Below, piece after piece: positions 27,910-36,223 of a stretch of 64,000 nucleotides of DNA. Where the stretch lies: assembly GCF_003390335.1 (NCBI RefSeq), contig NZ_QUOU01000001.1, forward strand, positions 620,001 through 684,000, in the 5' to 3' direction. The DNA comes from Thalassotalea euphylliae (GTDB taxonomy: Bacteria > Pseudomonadota > Gammaproteobacteria > Enterobacterales > Alteromonadaceae). The notes beneath the pieces are model-generated. The model was given only the letters and a program-made list of their open reading frames with translations. It had not been told where the DNA came from and made no database searches. The position numbers were made by a program, and so were the translations under genes. The stretch's first letter is position 1. The number at the start of each line of letters is the position of its first letter.

Positions 27910-28150
27910 TGAGCTTTAGGGAACAAGAAAAATTTAAAGGACCCTTTATCACAGAGGCAATCTCCTGTTCGCACTGTTCGGACTACTATTTTGTTTTGAA
28001 CGTGATGAGGCAAGAACGAGACCTTTGTAAGTTCATGACAAGTAATTTAATCAACAAAATTCAAAAATTCACGCATGTAAAATTCAAGCTAAAACAATGT
28101 GTTATAACTAGTGGCAAAGCTAGCTTATCGGCCAACTCACATATTCCACA

Positions 28151-28178
28151 AGCCCTTGCAGCAATGCAGGGGCTTTTT
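28151..28178 (+). terminator. Rho-independent terminator near the island's right end
   Basis: AGCCCTTGCA and TGCAGGGGCT form a ten-base stem with one mismatch and a four-base loop, followed by TTTTT. It ends the peptide-cluster transcript. Confidence 0.85.
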
Positions 28179-28197
28179 CGTTTTACGGGCGTCAAAA

Positions 28198-28260
28198 GTA
28201 ACCACTGGCAGCAGGGTGCTAAAACTTCTCGGCACCCGGAGCAAGACCCAATAGGGTTCC
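28198..28260 (+). repeat. Fragment resembling RNase P RNA
   Basis: GTAACCACTGGCAGCAGGGTGC, then CACCCGGAGCAAGACC and AATAGGGTTCC, match rnpB at about 15957-16011, with an enlarged stem-loop in the middle (GGGTGC/GGCACCC). Sequence on both sides differs from rnpB. It is a partial, diverged copy at the far end of the island that starts next to rnpB, and cannot be a functional RNase P RNA alone. Confidence 0.7.
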
Positions 28261-28429
28261 ATTCTCTTTTACTAAATCTTTTATTTTCAACGGCTAAACG
28301 TTGGTCTTTTCACATCGCTAATGTAAATTAAATTAAAAAATGGCTGAGATTAATCGTACCCCCATACTTTTTTCATATTCTCTCCATGTTTTGATGCTTA
28401 AATCGCGGTAATTGGGAAGTTGTGCAGTA

Positions 28430-29113
28430 ATGAAAACGATTTTACTTGTTGAAGACGATGCCGATATCGTCGAGTTAATTCAGCTTTTTCTGAAAAATGA
28501 AGGCTATCAAGTGGTACATGTTGATGATGGCGCTGAGGTTATTGGCAAAGTGCACGCTGTTCATCCCGATCTGATTATTATGGATATTATGTTGCCGAAC
28601 GTCGACGGCTTGGCGTGTACACAGGAGATCCGCAAATCTTTCAACGTACCCATTATTATGCTTACCGCGCGTGTTGAGCAAACAGATAAACTGACGGGCC
28701 TAGAAACTGGGGCTGACGATTACTTGTGTAAGCCGTTTGATATTCAGGAACTTTTACTGAGAATTAAGGCATTGCTGCGCAGAACAGAAGGGCAAGTGCA
28801 TTACCAGTCGTGGGTGATTGACGAGGATAAGTTAACGGTGGCGTTTAACGGCAATGTACTCGATTTTACGGTTGGCGAGCATCGCCTGTTTACCTTGATG
28901 TACAACTCACCTAATCGCGTCTTTTCGCGAGAGCAAATCATCGAGTTAATCTACGCTGATTTTCGCGATATTACTGACCGCGCGATTGATAGCCATATTA
29001 AAAATTTACGCAAGAAATTAAAGCAAAACAGTATTGAACCTGCCCATATTCAATCGGTTTATGGTGCCGGATACCGCTTTAACCAAACGCCTGTAAACAA
29101 GCCCAATGAGTAG
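28430..29113 (+). CDS. OmpR-family response regulator, BaeR-like
   Basis: This 227-residue regulator has a receiver domain with the acidic pair VEDD, phospho-acceptor Asp52 in IIMDIMLP, the Thr in MLTAR and the Lys in CKPF. A winged-helix DNA-binding domain follows. The segment VFSREQIIELIYADFRDITD with DRAIDSHIKNLRKKL is close to BaeR, an envelope-stress regulator. Start is the ATG at 28430, preceded by GGGAAG; the upstream frame to 28412 lacks a site. No kinase gene is adjacent. A kinase with a BaeS-like catalytic part lies at 44578. Confidence 0.88.
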   Translation: MKTILLVEDDADIVELIQLFLKNEGYQVVHVDDGAEVIGKVHAVHPDLIIMDIMLPNVDGLACTQEIRKSFNVPIIMLTARVEQTDKLTGLETGADDYLCKPFDIQELLLRIKALLRRTEGQVHYQSWVIDEDKLTVAFNGNVLDFTVGEHRLFTLMYNSPNRVFSREQIIELIYADFRDITDRAIDSHIKNLRKKLKQNSIEPAHIQSVYGAGYRFNQTPVNKPNE

Positions 29114-29231
29114 TTGGTTCAAGGCAAGTTGGGGACTGTATAAGTTGCGTAATTTGTGACGTCGTTGCCTTGTAAGCTTGAGGGCTGAGCAAGCATTTAA
29201 GTCAGAAAAAATAAATGTAGAGAGGATGGTA

Positions 29232-30929
29232 ATGAATACTCGAGTTTTAGTCGCATTTTACGTGCTTATTTTTCTCTCTGCCTGTGGCGGTGGCGCTGGT
29301 GGCTCGACAGAGCAAGTAGCTACGCCGCCAGACACAACGTCCCCGGATACTAGTACGCCGCCAACAACACCCGCTAACAGTGCGCCAACCGGCAGTATTA
29401 TTTTGGTGGGTGAAGCGGCTGTGGGGCAAACACTTTCATTGACGCAAGACTTAGCAGACGTGAATGGCTTGGGTAATTTCAGTTATCAGTGGCGACGATT
29501 GCTCAATGGCAGCCATCAGGTTATTGCTAGTGCAACAGCGGCTAGTTACCAAATAACTGAGCAAGATATTGGCGCGAGTTTATCGGTACAAATTAGCTAC
29601 ACCGATGGTGATAACTTTGACGAAGTGGTGATCAGCCCTGAAAGTACTGTTGTGACGACACCAGATGCTGTTGGCAATAATGCCGGCAAGCCTAATATTT
29701 TATTGATCATTGCTGACGATCTAGGGCTTGATGCTTCCGCGCAACACAACTTGTCTATCGACTTGCCAATGACGCCTAATCTAGACGCCTTAGCGGCTCG
29801 CGGCCTAGTGTTCGACAATGTGTGGGCAACACCAGCGTGCACGACAACACGCGGCACAATGATCACTGGGCAACACGGTATTCACAGCGGTATAGACTTT
29901 GTACCTGCGGTGATGGATGCCAGTACCCACACGCTGCAAAGGCAAGTTAAAAGCCTTGATAGCGACTATCAGACCGCTGTCATTGGCAAGTGGCACTTAG
30001 GTGGCGCTAATCCTGATTTAACGCACCCAACCGACAGTGGCGTCGATTATTACGCCGGCACTATTGCGGGAACCATCAGTGACTATTTCCAATGGCAGTT
30101 AACCGAGATGGGCGAAACCAGTGAGCGCACGGATTATCACACCACAGGTATTACTGACTTAGCGGTTGATTGGCTCGCCGAGCAAAACCAGCAAGAACGC
30201 CCTTGGTTTTTATGGTTGGCCTATGTTGCTCCCCATTCGCCATTTCACTTGCCGCCCGCTGAGCTGCATACGCGCTCAAACTTGACTGGCACTGCATCAG
30301 ATATTCAAAGTAACAGGCGCGAATATTACTTGGCTGCGATTGAAGCCATGGATAGCGAAATCGGGCGATTGTTAGCGTCGCTGCCCGACGATGAGCGAGA
30401 CAACACCTTAATTATTTATCTAGGCGATAATGGCACACCTGGCGGGGTAATTGATGCTGGCGTGTTTAGCAGTAGCCACAGTAAAAATTCACTGTACGAA
30501 GGTGGCGTAAGAGTGCCTATGCTCACTGCGGGTTTTGGCGTAGCGCGTGAAAATCAGCGCGAAGCTGCACTGGTTAATAGTACCGATATTTTTGCCACGA
30601 TTAGCCAAGTCGTTAGTGCAGCGGACAGTGGGCAAAGTGACTCTCTAGCTGCCATACAGATCAATGAGAGTTATAGTTTCTATCCCTTGTTTACAAGCGC
30701 TGAACCGCCGCTGCGTGAATTTAATTACACCGAATTTATACGCGATGGTGTAACGGGGTGGGCGGTGAGAAACCAAGAGTATAAGCTACTGGCTTTGGAT
30801 GGACAGCCGCAAGCGCTGTATCAAATCAACCAAGACATCAATGAAACGCAAAACCTTATTGATGACGATAGTTTGTCGGCTATTGTTGCTGAATTAAATG
30901 CCGAAGGCGCTCGCATTCGCGGAGAGTAA
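29232..30929 (+). CDS. Lipoprotein sulfatase (arylsulfatase A-like)
   Basis: This 565-residue enzyme probably removes sulfate esters from algal or host polysaccharides. The signal peptide ends in the lipobox LSAC, so it is lipid-anchored. A Thr/Pro-rich linker and a small Ig-like domain (about 55-145) precede the alkaline-phosphatase-superfamily sulfatase domain. The metal motif ILLIIADDLG is intact. The formylglycine site reads ACTTTRGTMITGQH, with Thr where the C-x-P/A-S/T-R consensus has Pro or Ala. Further motifs are VIGKWHLGG and YLGDNGTPGG. AGAGG six bases before the ATG at 29232 fixes the start. A maturation enzyme would be needed from elsewhere. Confidence 0.88.
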   Translation: MNTRVLVAFYVLIFLSACGGGAGGSTEQVATPPDTTSPDTSTPPTTPANSAPTGSIILVGEAAVGQTLSLTQDLADVNGLGNFSYQWRRLLNGSHQVIASATAASYQITEQDIGASLSVQISYTDGDNFDEVVISPESTVVTTPDAVGNNAGKPNILLIIADDLGLDASAQHNLSIDLPMTPNLDALAARGLVFDNVWATPACTTTRGTMITGQHGIHSGIDFVPAVMDASTHTLQRQVKSLDSDYQTAVIGKWHLGGANPDLTHPTDSGVDYYAGTIAGTISDYFQWQLTEMGETSERTDYHTTGITDLAVDWLAEQNQQERPWFLWLAYVAPHSPFHLPPAELHTRSNLTGTASDIQSNRREYYLAAIEAMDSEIGRLLASLPDDERDNTLIIYLGDNGTPGGVIDAGVFSSSHSKNSLYEGGVRVPMLTAGFGVARENQREAALVNSTDIFATISQVVSAADSGQSDSLAAIQINESYSFYPLFTSAEPPLREFNYTEFIRDGVTGWAVRNQEYKLLALDGQPQALYQINQDINETQNLIDDDSLSAIVAELNAEGARIRGE

Positions 30930-30932
30930 ACC

Positions 30933-31082
30933 TTGTCGGCGCTGTATAGCTTTTTTAGGACGAGAGCATGGCTTGAGCTTGCTCTTGTTCTGCTGTTGAT
31001 AACGCTTGTTGCTAGCCAGTCAGTGCGTAACCAGCTAGTGCATGACCAGCGCGCTCACTGCGCTAAACCTTGTAGAACTTGA
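30933..31082 (+). CDS. Possible small membrane protein after the sulfatase
   Basis: A 49-residue frame starts with TTG at 30933, three bases after the sulfatase stop, with GGAGAG six bases upstream. It encodes one hydrophobic helix (WLELALVLLLITLVAS), then a short tail with two Cys. The spacing suggests coupling to the sulfatase. Too short for family assignment; it could be chance. Confidence 0.35.
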   Translation: MSALYSFFRTRAWLELALVLLLITLVASQSVRNQLVHDQRAHCAKPCRT

Positions 31083-31193
31083 ACTGGTTTTATCCATTTT
31101 TCCTCCATATTGCATTGCTAAAGTCAAAATCGCGAACAGTTAACAAACTTTTGTTTGTCGTAAACTGCCTGAAAGATAAAAGGAATCTTGGCA

Positions 31194-31901
31194 ATGTATA
31201 TAAAAAAAATACTTTCTCTACTACCTTGTTTAACCTTACTTTCTTTAACCCTGCTTGGCCTGTGCTCACCAAAGAGCTATGCCGGTTTGATTAGTGACTA
31301 TTCGCTTGATAGCGACGCCAATATAGTCACAGATTCAGGCAATAATTTAGAGTGGCTGCAATGGTCTCAAACCCGCCGTATGTCTATTGATGATGCCTTG
31401 GCGGCATACGCTAGCGATGGTTGGCAGTTGGCGTCTGGCATGCAAATGGCTGAATTATTTAATACTTTTGATTTCAGTTATGGCAGCTTTGTGTGGCAAG
31501 ACGGACAGCGTAATTCTTACTTCTCGCCTGCGGATGGCAGTATTGAAAGTGAAGATGATCGAGAATTAGTCTTTGTTTCACTGTTTGGCGACACCCTTAA
31601 CCGAAGTGGTTGGCAATACTCGGGCGCTTTGTTTGATTACGGCACTATCAACAATAATTACGATTGGGCATATGTCAGTGACGATTGGGGCAACAGAGAT
31701 GACATACCTTCACCATACAACCCTGGCACTAATGCCCTGCAATTTGATCGACTGGCTACGAGCCTCGTCAGAAACGGTCTAGGTGTAGCACTTGTTCGTA
31801 CAACGGAATCAACACCTGTGCCTGAGCCTAGTTCGACTGCTATTTTGCTGTTGGGATTAGTCGCGCTAAGGCTTTGGCAGGTAAACGCCACTCATCAGTA
31901 G
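31194..31901 (+). CDS. PEP-CTERM sorting-signal protein
   Basis: The 235-residue exported protein has a signal peptide (about residues 1-29) and ends with VPEPSSTAILLLGLVALRLW plus a short tail. That is the PEP-CTERM arrangement recognised by exosortase. The middle part contains NNLEWLQWSQTRRMSIDDAL and GWQLAS, a pattern common in PEP-CTERM proteins that describe a Trp-rich surface domain of unknown role. The tail after the hydrophobic helix has few basic residues. The ATG at 31194 is used rather than the TTG at 31188. A terminator follows. Confidence 0.8.
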   Translation: MYIKKILSLLPCLTLLSLTLLGLCSPKSYAGLISDYSLDSDANIVTDSGNNLEWLQWSQTRRMSIDDALAAYASDGWQLASGMQMAELFNTFDFSYGSFVWQDGQRNSYFSPADGSIESEDDRELVFVSLFGDTLNRSGWQYSGALFDYGTINNNYDWAYVSDDWGNRDDIPSPYNPGTNALQFDRLATSLVRNGLGVALVRTTESTPVPEPSSTAILLLGLVALRLWQVNATHQ

Positions 31902-31937
31902 CCGCTGTTTGGCTAGGTATACAGGGTGAGTAGTTTC

Positions 31938-31969
31938 GGCCAATAGCACCGCCTGTTGGCCTTTTCTTT
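31938..31969 (+). terminator. Terminator after the PEP-CTERM gene
   Basis: GGCCAA and TTGGCC form the stem with a 12-base loop and are followed by TTTTCTTT. The rest of 31902-32300 holds no gene; a short repeat TCGCCAATT occurs twice near 32222-32241. Confidence 0.65.
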
Positions 31970-32300
31970 ACGTATTCTTCAACCAATCAACGGCCTGCTT
32001 TCGCTTAATTTGTCCTTTATTCCTGCTCAACCCATTGTTTTCTTATCACTATCTCACTCACGACTATTTTACTGGTGCCAACTAGCTTCTTTATCGTGAG
32101 TTGCTGTGCATTCGCTTTTGACTGCTAGTTTTTACTATTAGGAATCAATCTTGACTTGTGTCAGATTGATAATCTGGGAATAATGATAGTTACCTGACAA
32201 TTATTGGTATTTCGCACTTTGTCGCCAATTTTCGCCAATTGTCGCCGAGAACAAACGATAAAAACGCATTCAGATAACAACAACTATAGTGAGCAACACC

Positions 32301-33020
32301 ATGACAACAACCACACTAACTAGCCAAGGCAGTGTCGCGATTATCACCATGAATAATGGCGAAAATCGTCACAACCCAGCGTTTGCAAAAAGCATGAAAG
32401 CACAACTTGATGCCGTGCTTGCCGACAGTAATCACAAAGCTCTGATCATTACCTCAAGTGATGAAAAAAACTGGAGTTTAGGTATTGATGTGGAGTGGTT
32501 GATGCCCGCGATGGCGCAGCAACAGTTTGACGAGGTAAAAAGCTTTATGCACGGCATGGATGATGTCTTCAAAACGCTATTGCTTTACCCCATTCCGGTT
32601 ATTGCTGCGATCAATGGTCATGCATTTGGCAACGGGGCGATTTTAGCGTGTGCATGTGATTTTCGTTTGATGCGTTCGGATCGCGGCTTCTTCTGTTTCC
32701 CTGAAGTGGATCTCTCGATTCCATTTTTACCTGGCATGATCGCCTTTGTGAAAAAAGCTGTACCTTATTACCGCTTTAATGAAATGAAGTTAACCGGTCG
32801 TCGCGTTGGTGCTGACGAGTTAGCACGCGATCATGTGATAGAAAAAGCTTGTGAAAACAACGAGCAGTTACAAGCCGCTGCGCTAGAATTTGCGCAACAG
32901 TTCGACAAAAAACGCGGTATTTTTGGTGAGCACAAAAAGCGTTTACACAAAGAAATTATTGAGATCATTGACTCGCAAAACCAACCGCTGATCGATAATT
33001 TACAATTGATGGTCAAATAA
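32301..33020 (+). CDS. Enoyl-CoA hydratase/isomerase family protein
   Basis: This 239-residue crotonase-fold protein handles an acyl-CoA by stabilising an enolate. The oxyanion-hole region AINGHAFGNGAILACACDF is present, with FCFPEVDLSIPF after it supplying a Glu at the usual catalytic position. The LTGRRVGADELA segment is typical of the fold. The C-terminal helix is lysine-rich. By pattern it resembles enoyl-CoA delta-isomerase-like members, but hydratase activity cannot be excluded. The gene is alone. The upstream GTG (32289) is an alternative start. Confidence 0.85.
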   Translation: MTTTTLTSQGSVAIITMNNGENRHNPAFAKSMKAQLDAVLADSNHKALIITSSDEKNWSLGIDVEWLMPAMAQQQFDEVKSFMHGMDDVFKTLLLYPIPVIAAINGHAFGNGAILACACDFRLMRSDRGFFCFPEVDLSIPFLPGMIAFVKKAVPYYRFNEMKLTGRRVGADELARDHVIEKACENNEQLQAAALEFAQQFDKKRGIFGEHKKRLHKEIIEIIDSQNQPLIDNLQLMVK

Positions 33021-33284
33021 CGAGAAGGGGGTAAGCAGTACATACGATTTCAGCAAAAAAATTGTATTTATTCATGCTAACCCTCGTTCTAACAGTTGTT
33101 GGTCGAACGATCTGATCGTTGAGCTAGCCTTTAGTTCACATATTTATCCTGAGCTGGGTTAAGTAGCTTTCAATAATACGATTCACCCAGAGCACTTGAG
33201 ATAAGTGCTTTGAGTGGTGACATGCTTTGATCAAACAGAGCTTGCTAGGCGGACTCGCGTAGGCATTTACGGCTCGCAAGTCCG

Positions 33285-34010
33285 CTAAAACCCTGCAAAA
33301 CCAAACATGTCTTTTAACCGACCGGACTGTCTGCGGGAAATTTCTACCTGTTCGCCGTCAGACAGATTAGCTAAGAGACTTGAATTAACATTCTGCTCTA
33401 TGGTTTCAATGGCATCGAAACGCAAAATATCACTGCGGTTAACGCGAAAATAGTCGTTAGTATTGAGTCTTTTCTCGACTTTATTTAAAGAACTCTGAAT
33501 ATAGGCTTTGCCTTCAGTGGTATAGAGCGCAGCGTGGTTACCAATGGATTGAAAGCGGTATATCTGCGATAACTTGATGATCTTCATCTTATCTTGAAAC
33601 TTGACCATCAGTTTGAAGTCGTCATTGAGCAAAGTAGTGTCAGGAGTAGCCGTTTGAAACTTGCTTAAACACTGGTGCAAACGTGCTGGGTTGATAGGCT
33701 TCATCAAGTAATCAGCGGCGTTCAATGAGAAGGCATCAACAGCGAATTCATCGTATGCGGTACAAAACACAATTTGTGCGTCACACTTGTGTTGAGCGGC
33801 AATTCGTTCGGCGAGCTTTATTCCGTTTTCACCGGGCATTTCGATATCTAAAAATAGTATATCTACCTTTTGCTTAGACAATATCTGCATTGCCTGCTCG
33901 GCATTTTCAGCCTCACCAACAATATTCATATGTGCAAAAGGCTTTAATAGTCGGCGCAGTTCAGCTCTTGCTAGTCGCTCGTCATCAACGAGTATTACGT
34001 CAAGTTCCAT
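33285..34010 (-). CDS. LytTR-family response regulator
   Basis: This 241-residue regulator has a receiver domain (Asp9/Asp10, phospho-acceptor Asp55 in LFLDIEMPG, Lys in LMKPI) and a C-terminal LytTR DNA-binding domain (about 135-238) with HAALYTTEGKAYIQSSLNK and FRVNRSDI. It overlaps the kinase gene upstream by 11 bases, so the two form a pair. LytTR regulators usually bind paired direct repeats upstream of targets. Confidence 0.92.
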   Translation of the reverse strand: MELDVILVDDERLARAELRRLLKPFAHMNIVGEAENAEQAMQILSKQKVDILFLDIEMPGENGIKLAERIAAQHKCDAQIVFCTAYDEFAVDAFSLNAADYLMKPINPARLHQCLSKFQTATPDTTLLNDDFKLMVKFQDKMKIIKLSQIYRFQSIGNHAALYTTEGKAYIQSSLNKVEKRLNTNDYFRVNRSDILRFDAIETIEQNVNSSLLANLSDGEQVEISRRQSGRLKDMFGFAGF

Positions 34011-35067
34011 AGGGTATCTTAATTACTGCTTGGTATTCGTTATCGTATTTGCGCGTGTTAATACAGGCGCTTTGGCCAAACATTAACGTGAGTCGTTGGC
34101 GCAAATTATCGAGCCCCAATTTGGCGCCATCGACATTGGCAAGCGCACAAAAGGGATTAGTGACAGTTAATAGCCAATACTCTTGTTCTCTAGTGGTTGT
34201 CAATTTAATGGTGCCACCCTTAGTCAGGGGGGCAATGCCATGTTTAACGGCATTTTCGAGCAAAGTGAACAGCGCCATGCTGGGCAACTGGACGTGCGAT
34301 AAATTAGGGGAAATTTCAAACTCAATGTTTAAGCGCTCACCAAGTCTACTTTTCTCAATAGCCAAATAGCGTTGGCAGATGGTTAGCTCATCGTCCAGAG
34401 TAACGGTACTTTTGTTGGCTGATGATAAATTGTATCGAAATAACTCAGACAACTGCGTGATAACTTCGGCTGCTTTGTCTTTGTCCTCATAAATCAAGGC
34501 TCGAATGGTATTCATCGAATTGAACAGGAAATGCGGGTTAATTTGCGCTTTTAAGTTTTCCAATTGCTGCTCTTGAAGTTTTAATTGCATCTGTTGCTCT
34601 AGACGTCGGCCAGTCACAACGAGATAGCAGGTACTCCACAATGTGAAAAAAACAAACATGGCACTTGTTTCAAGGATAGCTTGTTGATTTTTATTGATGG
34701 CATAGTCGCCATTGCCTGAGTTTACTTTTATCCCTGAGCTGGTCCCACCCACAGCAGTATCAAATCTAGGCTCGTCGATGACGGTATAGATAATGGCAGC
34801 AAACATAGATAACACCACTAACAAAACTGCTTGAGCCGATTTTTTACGAAGCTTATTCCCCAACCGATTATTCAGTTTTTTAAATATGAATCGAATAGCA
34901 AAATGCGCGATTAGGGTAAACTTGAAACTGGTGATAAATACGTTAAGTAAAAAAAACAAGTCAAATTGCACATCTGGCATGATTAAGAATTGAGAGATCA
35001 GACCCGCAACGCACAAACAACAAAATACTACAAATTGCAGAAGGTAATACAAACTAGGGACTAGCAT
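34000..35067 (-). CDS. LytS-type sensor histidine kinase
   Basis: The 355-residue membrane kinase has about four hydrophobic segments in the first 155 residues, a short coiled coil (LEQQMQLKLQEQQLENLKAQ), then the His_kinase domain with INPHFLFNSMNTIRALIYED carrying the phosphorylated His. The ATPase has LFTLLENAVKHG and LGLDNLRQRL motifs. It lies upstream of and overlaps its LytTR partner. No ligand domain is recognisable, so the signal is unknown. Confidence 0.9.
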   Translation of the reverse strand: MLVPSLYYLLQFVVFCCLCVAGLISQFLIMPDVQFDLFFLLNVFITSFKFTLIAHFAIRFIFKKLNNRLGNKLRKKSAQAVLLVVLSMFAAIIYTVIDEPRFDTAVGGTSSGIKVNSGNGDYAINKNQQAILETSAMFVFFTLWSTCYLVVTGRRLEQQMQLKLQEQQLENLKAQINPHFLFNSMNTIRALIYEDKDKAAEVITQLSELFRYNLSSANKSTVTLDDELTICQRYLAIEKSRLGERLNIEFEISPNLSHVQLPSMALFTLLENAVKHGIAPLTKGGTIKLTTTREQEYWLLTVTNPFCALANVDGAKLGLDNLRQRLTLMFGQSACINTRKYDNEYQAVIKIPYGT

Positions 35068-35160
35068 TTAAAAAACCGTATTTATGTAAATACAACAACG
35101 GGATGAAGATAAACAAACATCCCGAACGATACAATGGCTCAATTAACTTTACCCACCCCT

Positions 35161-35799
35161 TTATTTAAAGGTGTGGGTAAAGTTAATACCGAAAACAGGT
35201 TCGTTATTTGAAAAATCATTCTGGTAAAATAACGCAAATGGACTTTTATAACCTAAGTCAATGCGATATCCCTCATAGTCTTCATCAAAATTGTCATACA
35301 TTTCAATAGCTACACGAATATTAATGCCGCTTTCTAATCGCGTATGTTCGGACAACCAGTTAGTTAGTATGTTGTTCTCTATGCCGAAACGCAGGACATC
35401 GCTGTTGGCGCGAAAGAACTGGTTGGTCGTTTGCTCCTTTTGGACAAGGTATCCTTCCTCTATAAAGAGCCAGTTATCGCCGCCAAAACTCATTCTCAAC
35501 CCTACGTAACTCTCTGATTCCGTTAGATCTGAATTCATCGTGTTATCAGTTTCACCTGTTAGATAGCGAGTCCCCATATATAAACTAGATTTTTCGCCAA
35601 AAAATCGAGTTTTACCTAATCGCAATAGTGTCGTTTCGTATCCTAGACTTTGTCCGTCTAACTCGGAAGAGTCAAAACTCATAAGTCCCACAGATAATGA
35701 CGTTTTCTCGTTATGAGCTAGCTCTCGCTCGACCTTAGGCTCCGCAGCAGCTGTACTCATAACTAGCGTTGATAATAAGGTGGCTAATATTTTTTTCAT
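35161..35799 (-). CDS. Exported outer-membrane beta-barrel-like protein
   Basis: The 212-residue protein has a signal peptide ending in STAAAEP. The rest is alternating strands with aromatic ends, such as SSLYMGTRYLTGE and WLFIEEGYLV, and a final strand GINFTHTFK ending in Phe-Lys. A terminal aromatic close to the end is typical of small outer-membrane barrels. It lies downstream of the LytS/LytTR pair with a 93-bp gap. No specific family is recognised. Confidence 0.65.
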   Translation of the reverse strand: MKKILATLLSTLVMSTAAAEPKVERELAHNEKTSLSVGLMSFDSSELDGQSLGYETTLLRLGKTRFFGEKSSLYMGTRYLTGETDNTMNSDLTESESYVGLRMSFGGDNWLFIEEGYLVQKEQTTNQFFRANSDVLRFGIENNILTNWLSEHTRLESGINIRVAIEMYDNFDEDYEGYRIDLGYKSPFALFYQNDFSNNEPVFGINFTHTFK

Positions 35800-36140
35800 C
35801 TTGTTTCCCTAAAGATTTTGGCAATTGAATTGGTGAAATCGATGGGGACAATCTACAGCGAACGAAAAAGCCAGTGTTGCAGTAAATGATAAGCGGTCAA
35901 AAAACAGGATGAGCGGTAAGCGCTAGGTGATAATAGCGAAGGAAGATACTTCTACTCTTGAGTGGCAAGGGCGCCACGCATGACTTTAGGAAAAGTCATC
36001 AAATCCCTTATTCGGTTGAGCGTCTGCTGGCTTTTATCTCACTCAAGCTAATGAAAATTAACATGGGCAAGTTGTTATTTTCTCTATCAATGTGGTGGGT
36101 GAAGATGCAGCATAACCTTTGCTCAAAATCGTAGGGCATA

Positions 36141-36170
36141 AAAAATGGCGTCTAAAGTAGACGCCATTTG
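36141..36170 (-). terminator. Terminator of the BNR-propeller gene
   Basis: AAATGGCGTCTA pairs with TAGACGCCATTT over 12 bases with a three-base loop. Read on minus it is followed by TTTTT. The 35800-36140 stretch shows no gene. Confidence 0.88.
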
Positions 36171-36223
36171 GGGTTGCTAGCCCGTCTCAAACTTGTGAAA
36201 GGGCTTAGAGGTTAAAAACCGCA

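Larger units (their letters stand above)
27909..28331 (+). pseudogene. Short open frame overlapping the previous stop, probably a truncated last gene
   Basis: The ATG overlaps the preceding stop in TAATG, a typical coupled start. The first 70 or so residues (e.g. EAISCSHCSDYYFVLNVMRQ) look protein-like, with a CSHC pair. The frame then passes through a strong terminator (28151) and the rnpB-like fragment, so the latter part cannot be original coding sequence. It may be the front end of a gene cut at the island border. I do not recognise the family. Confidence 0.35.
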
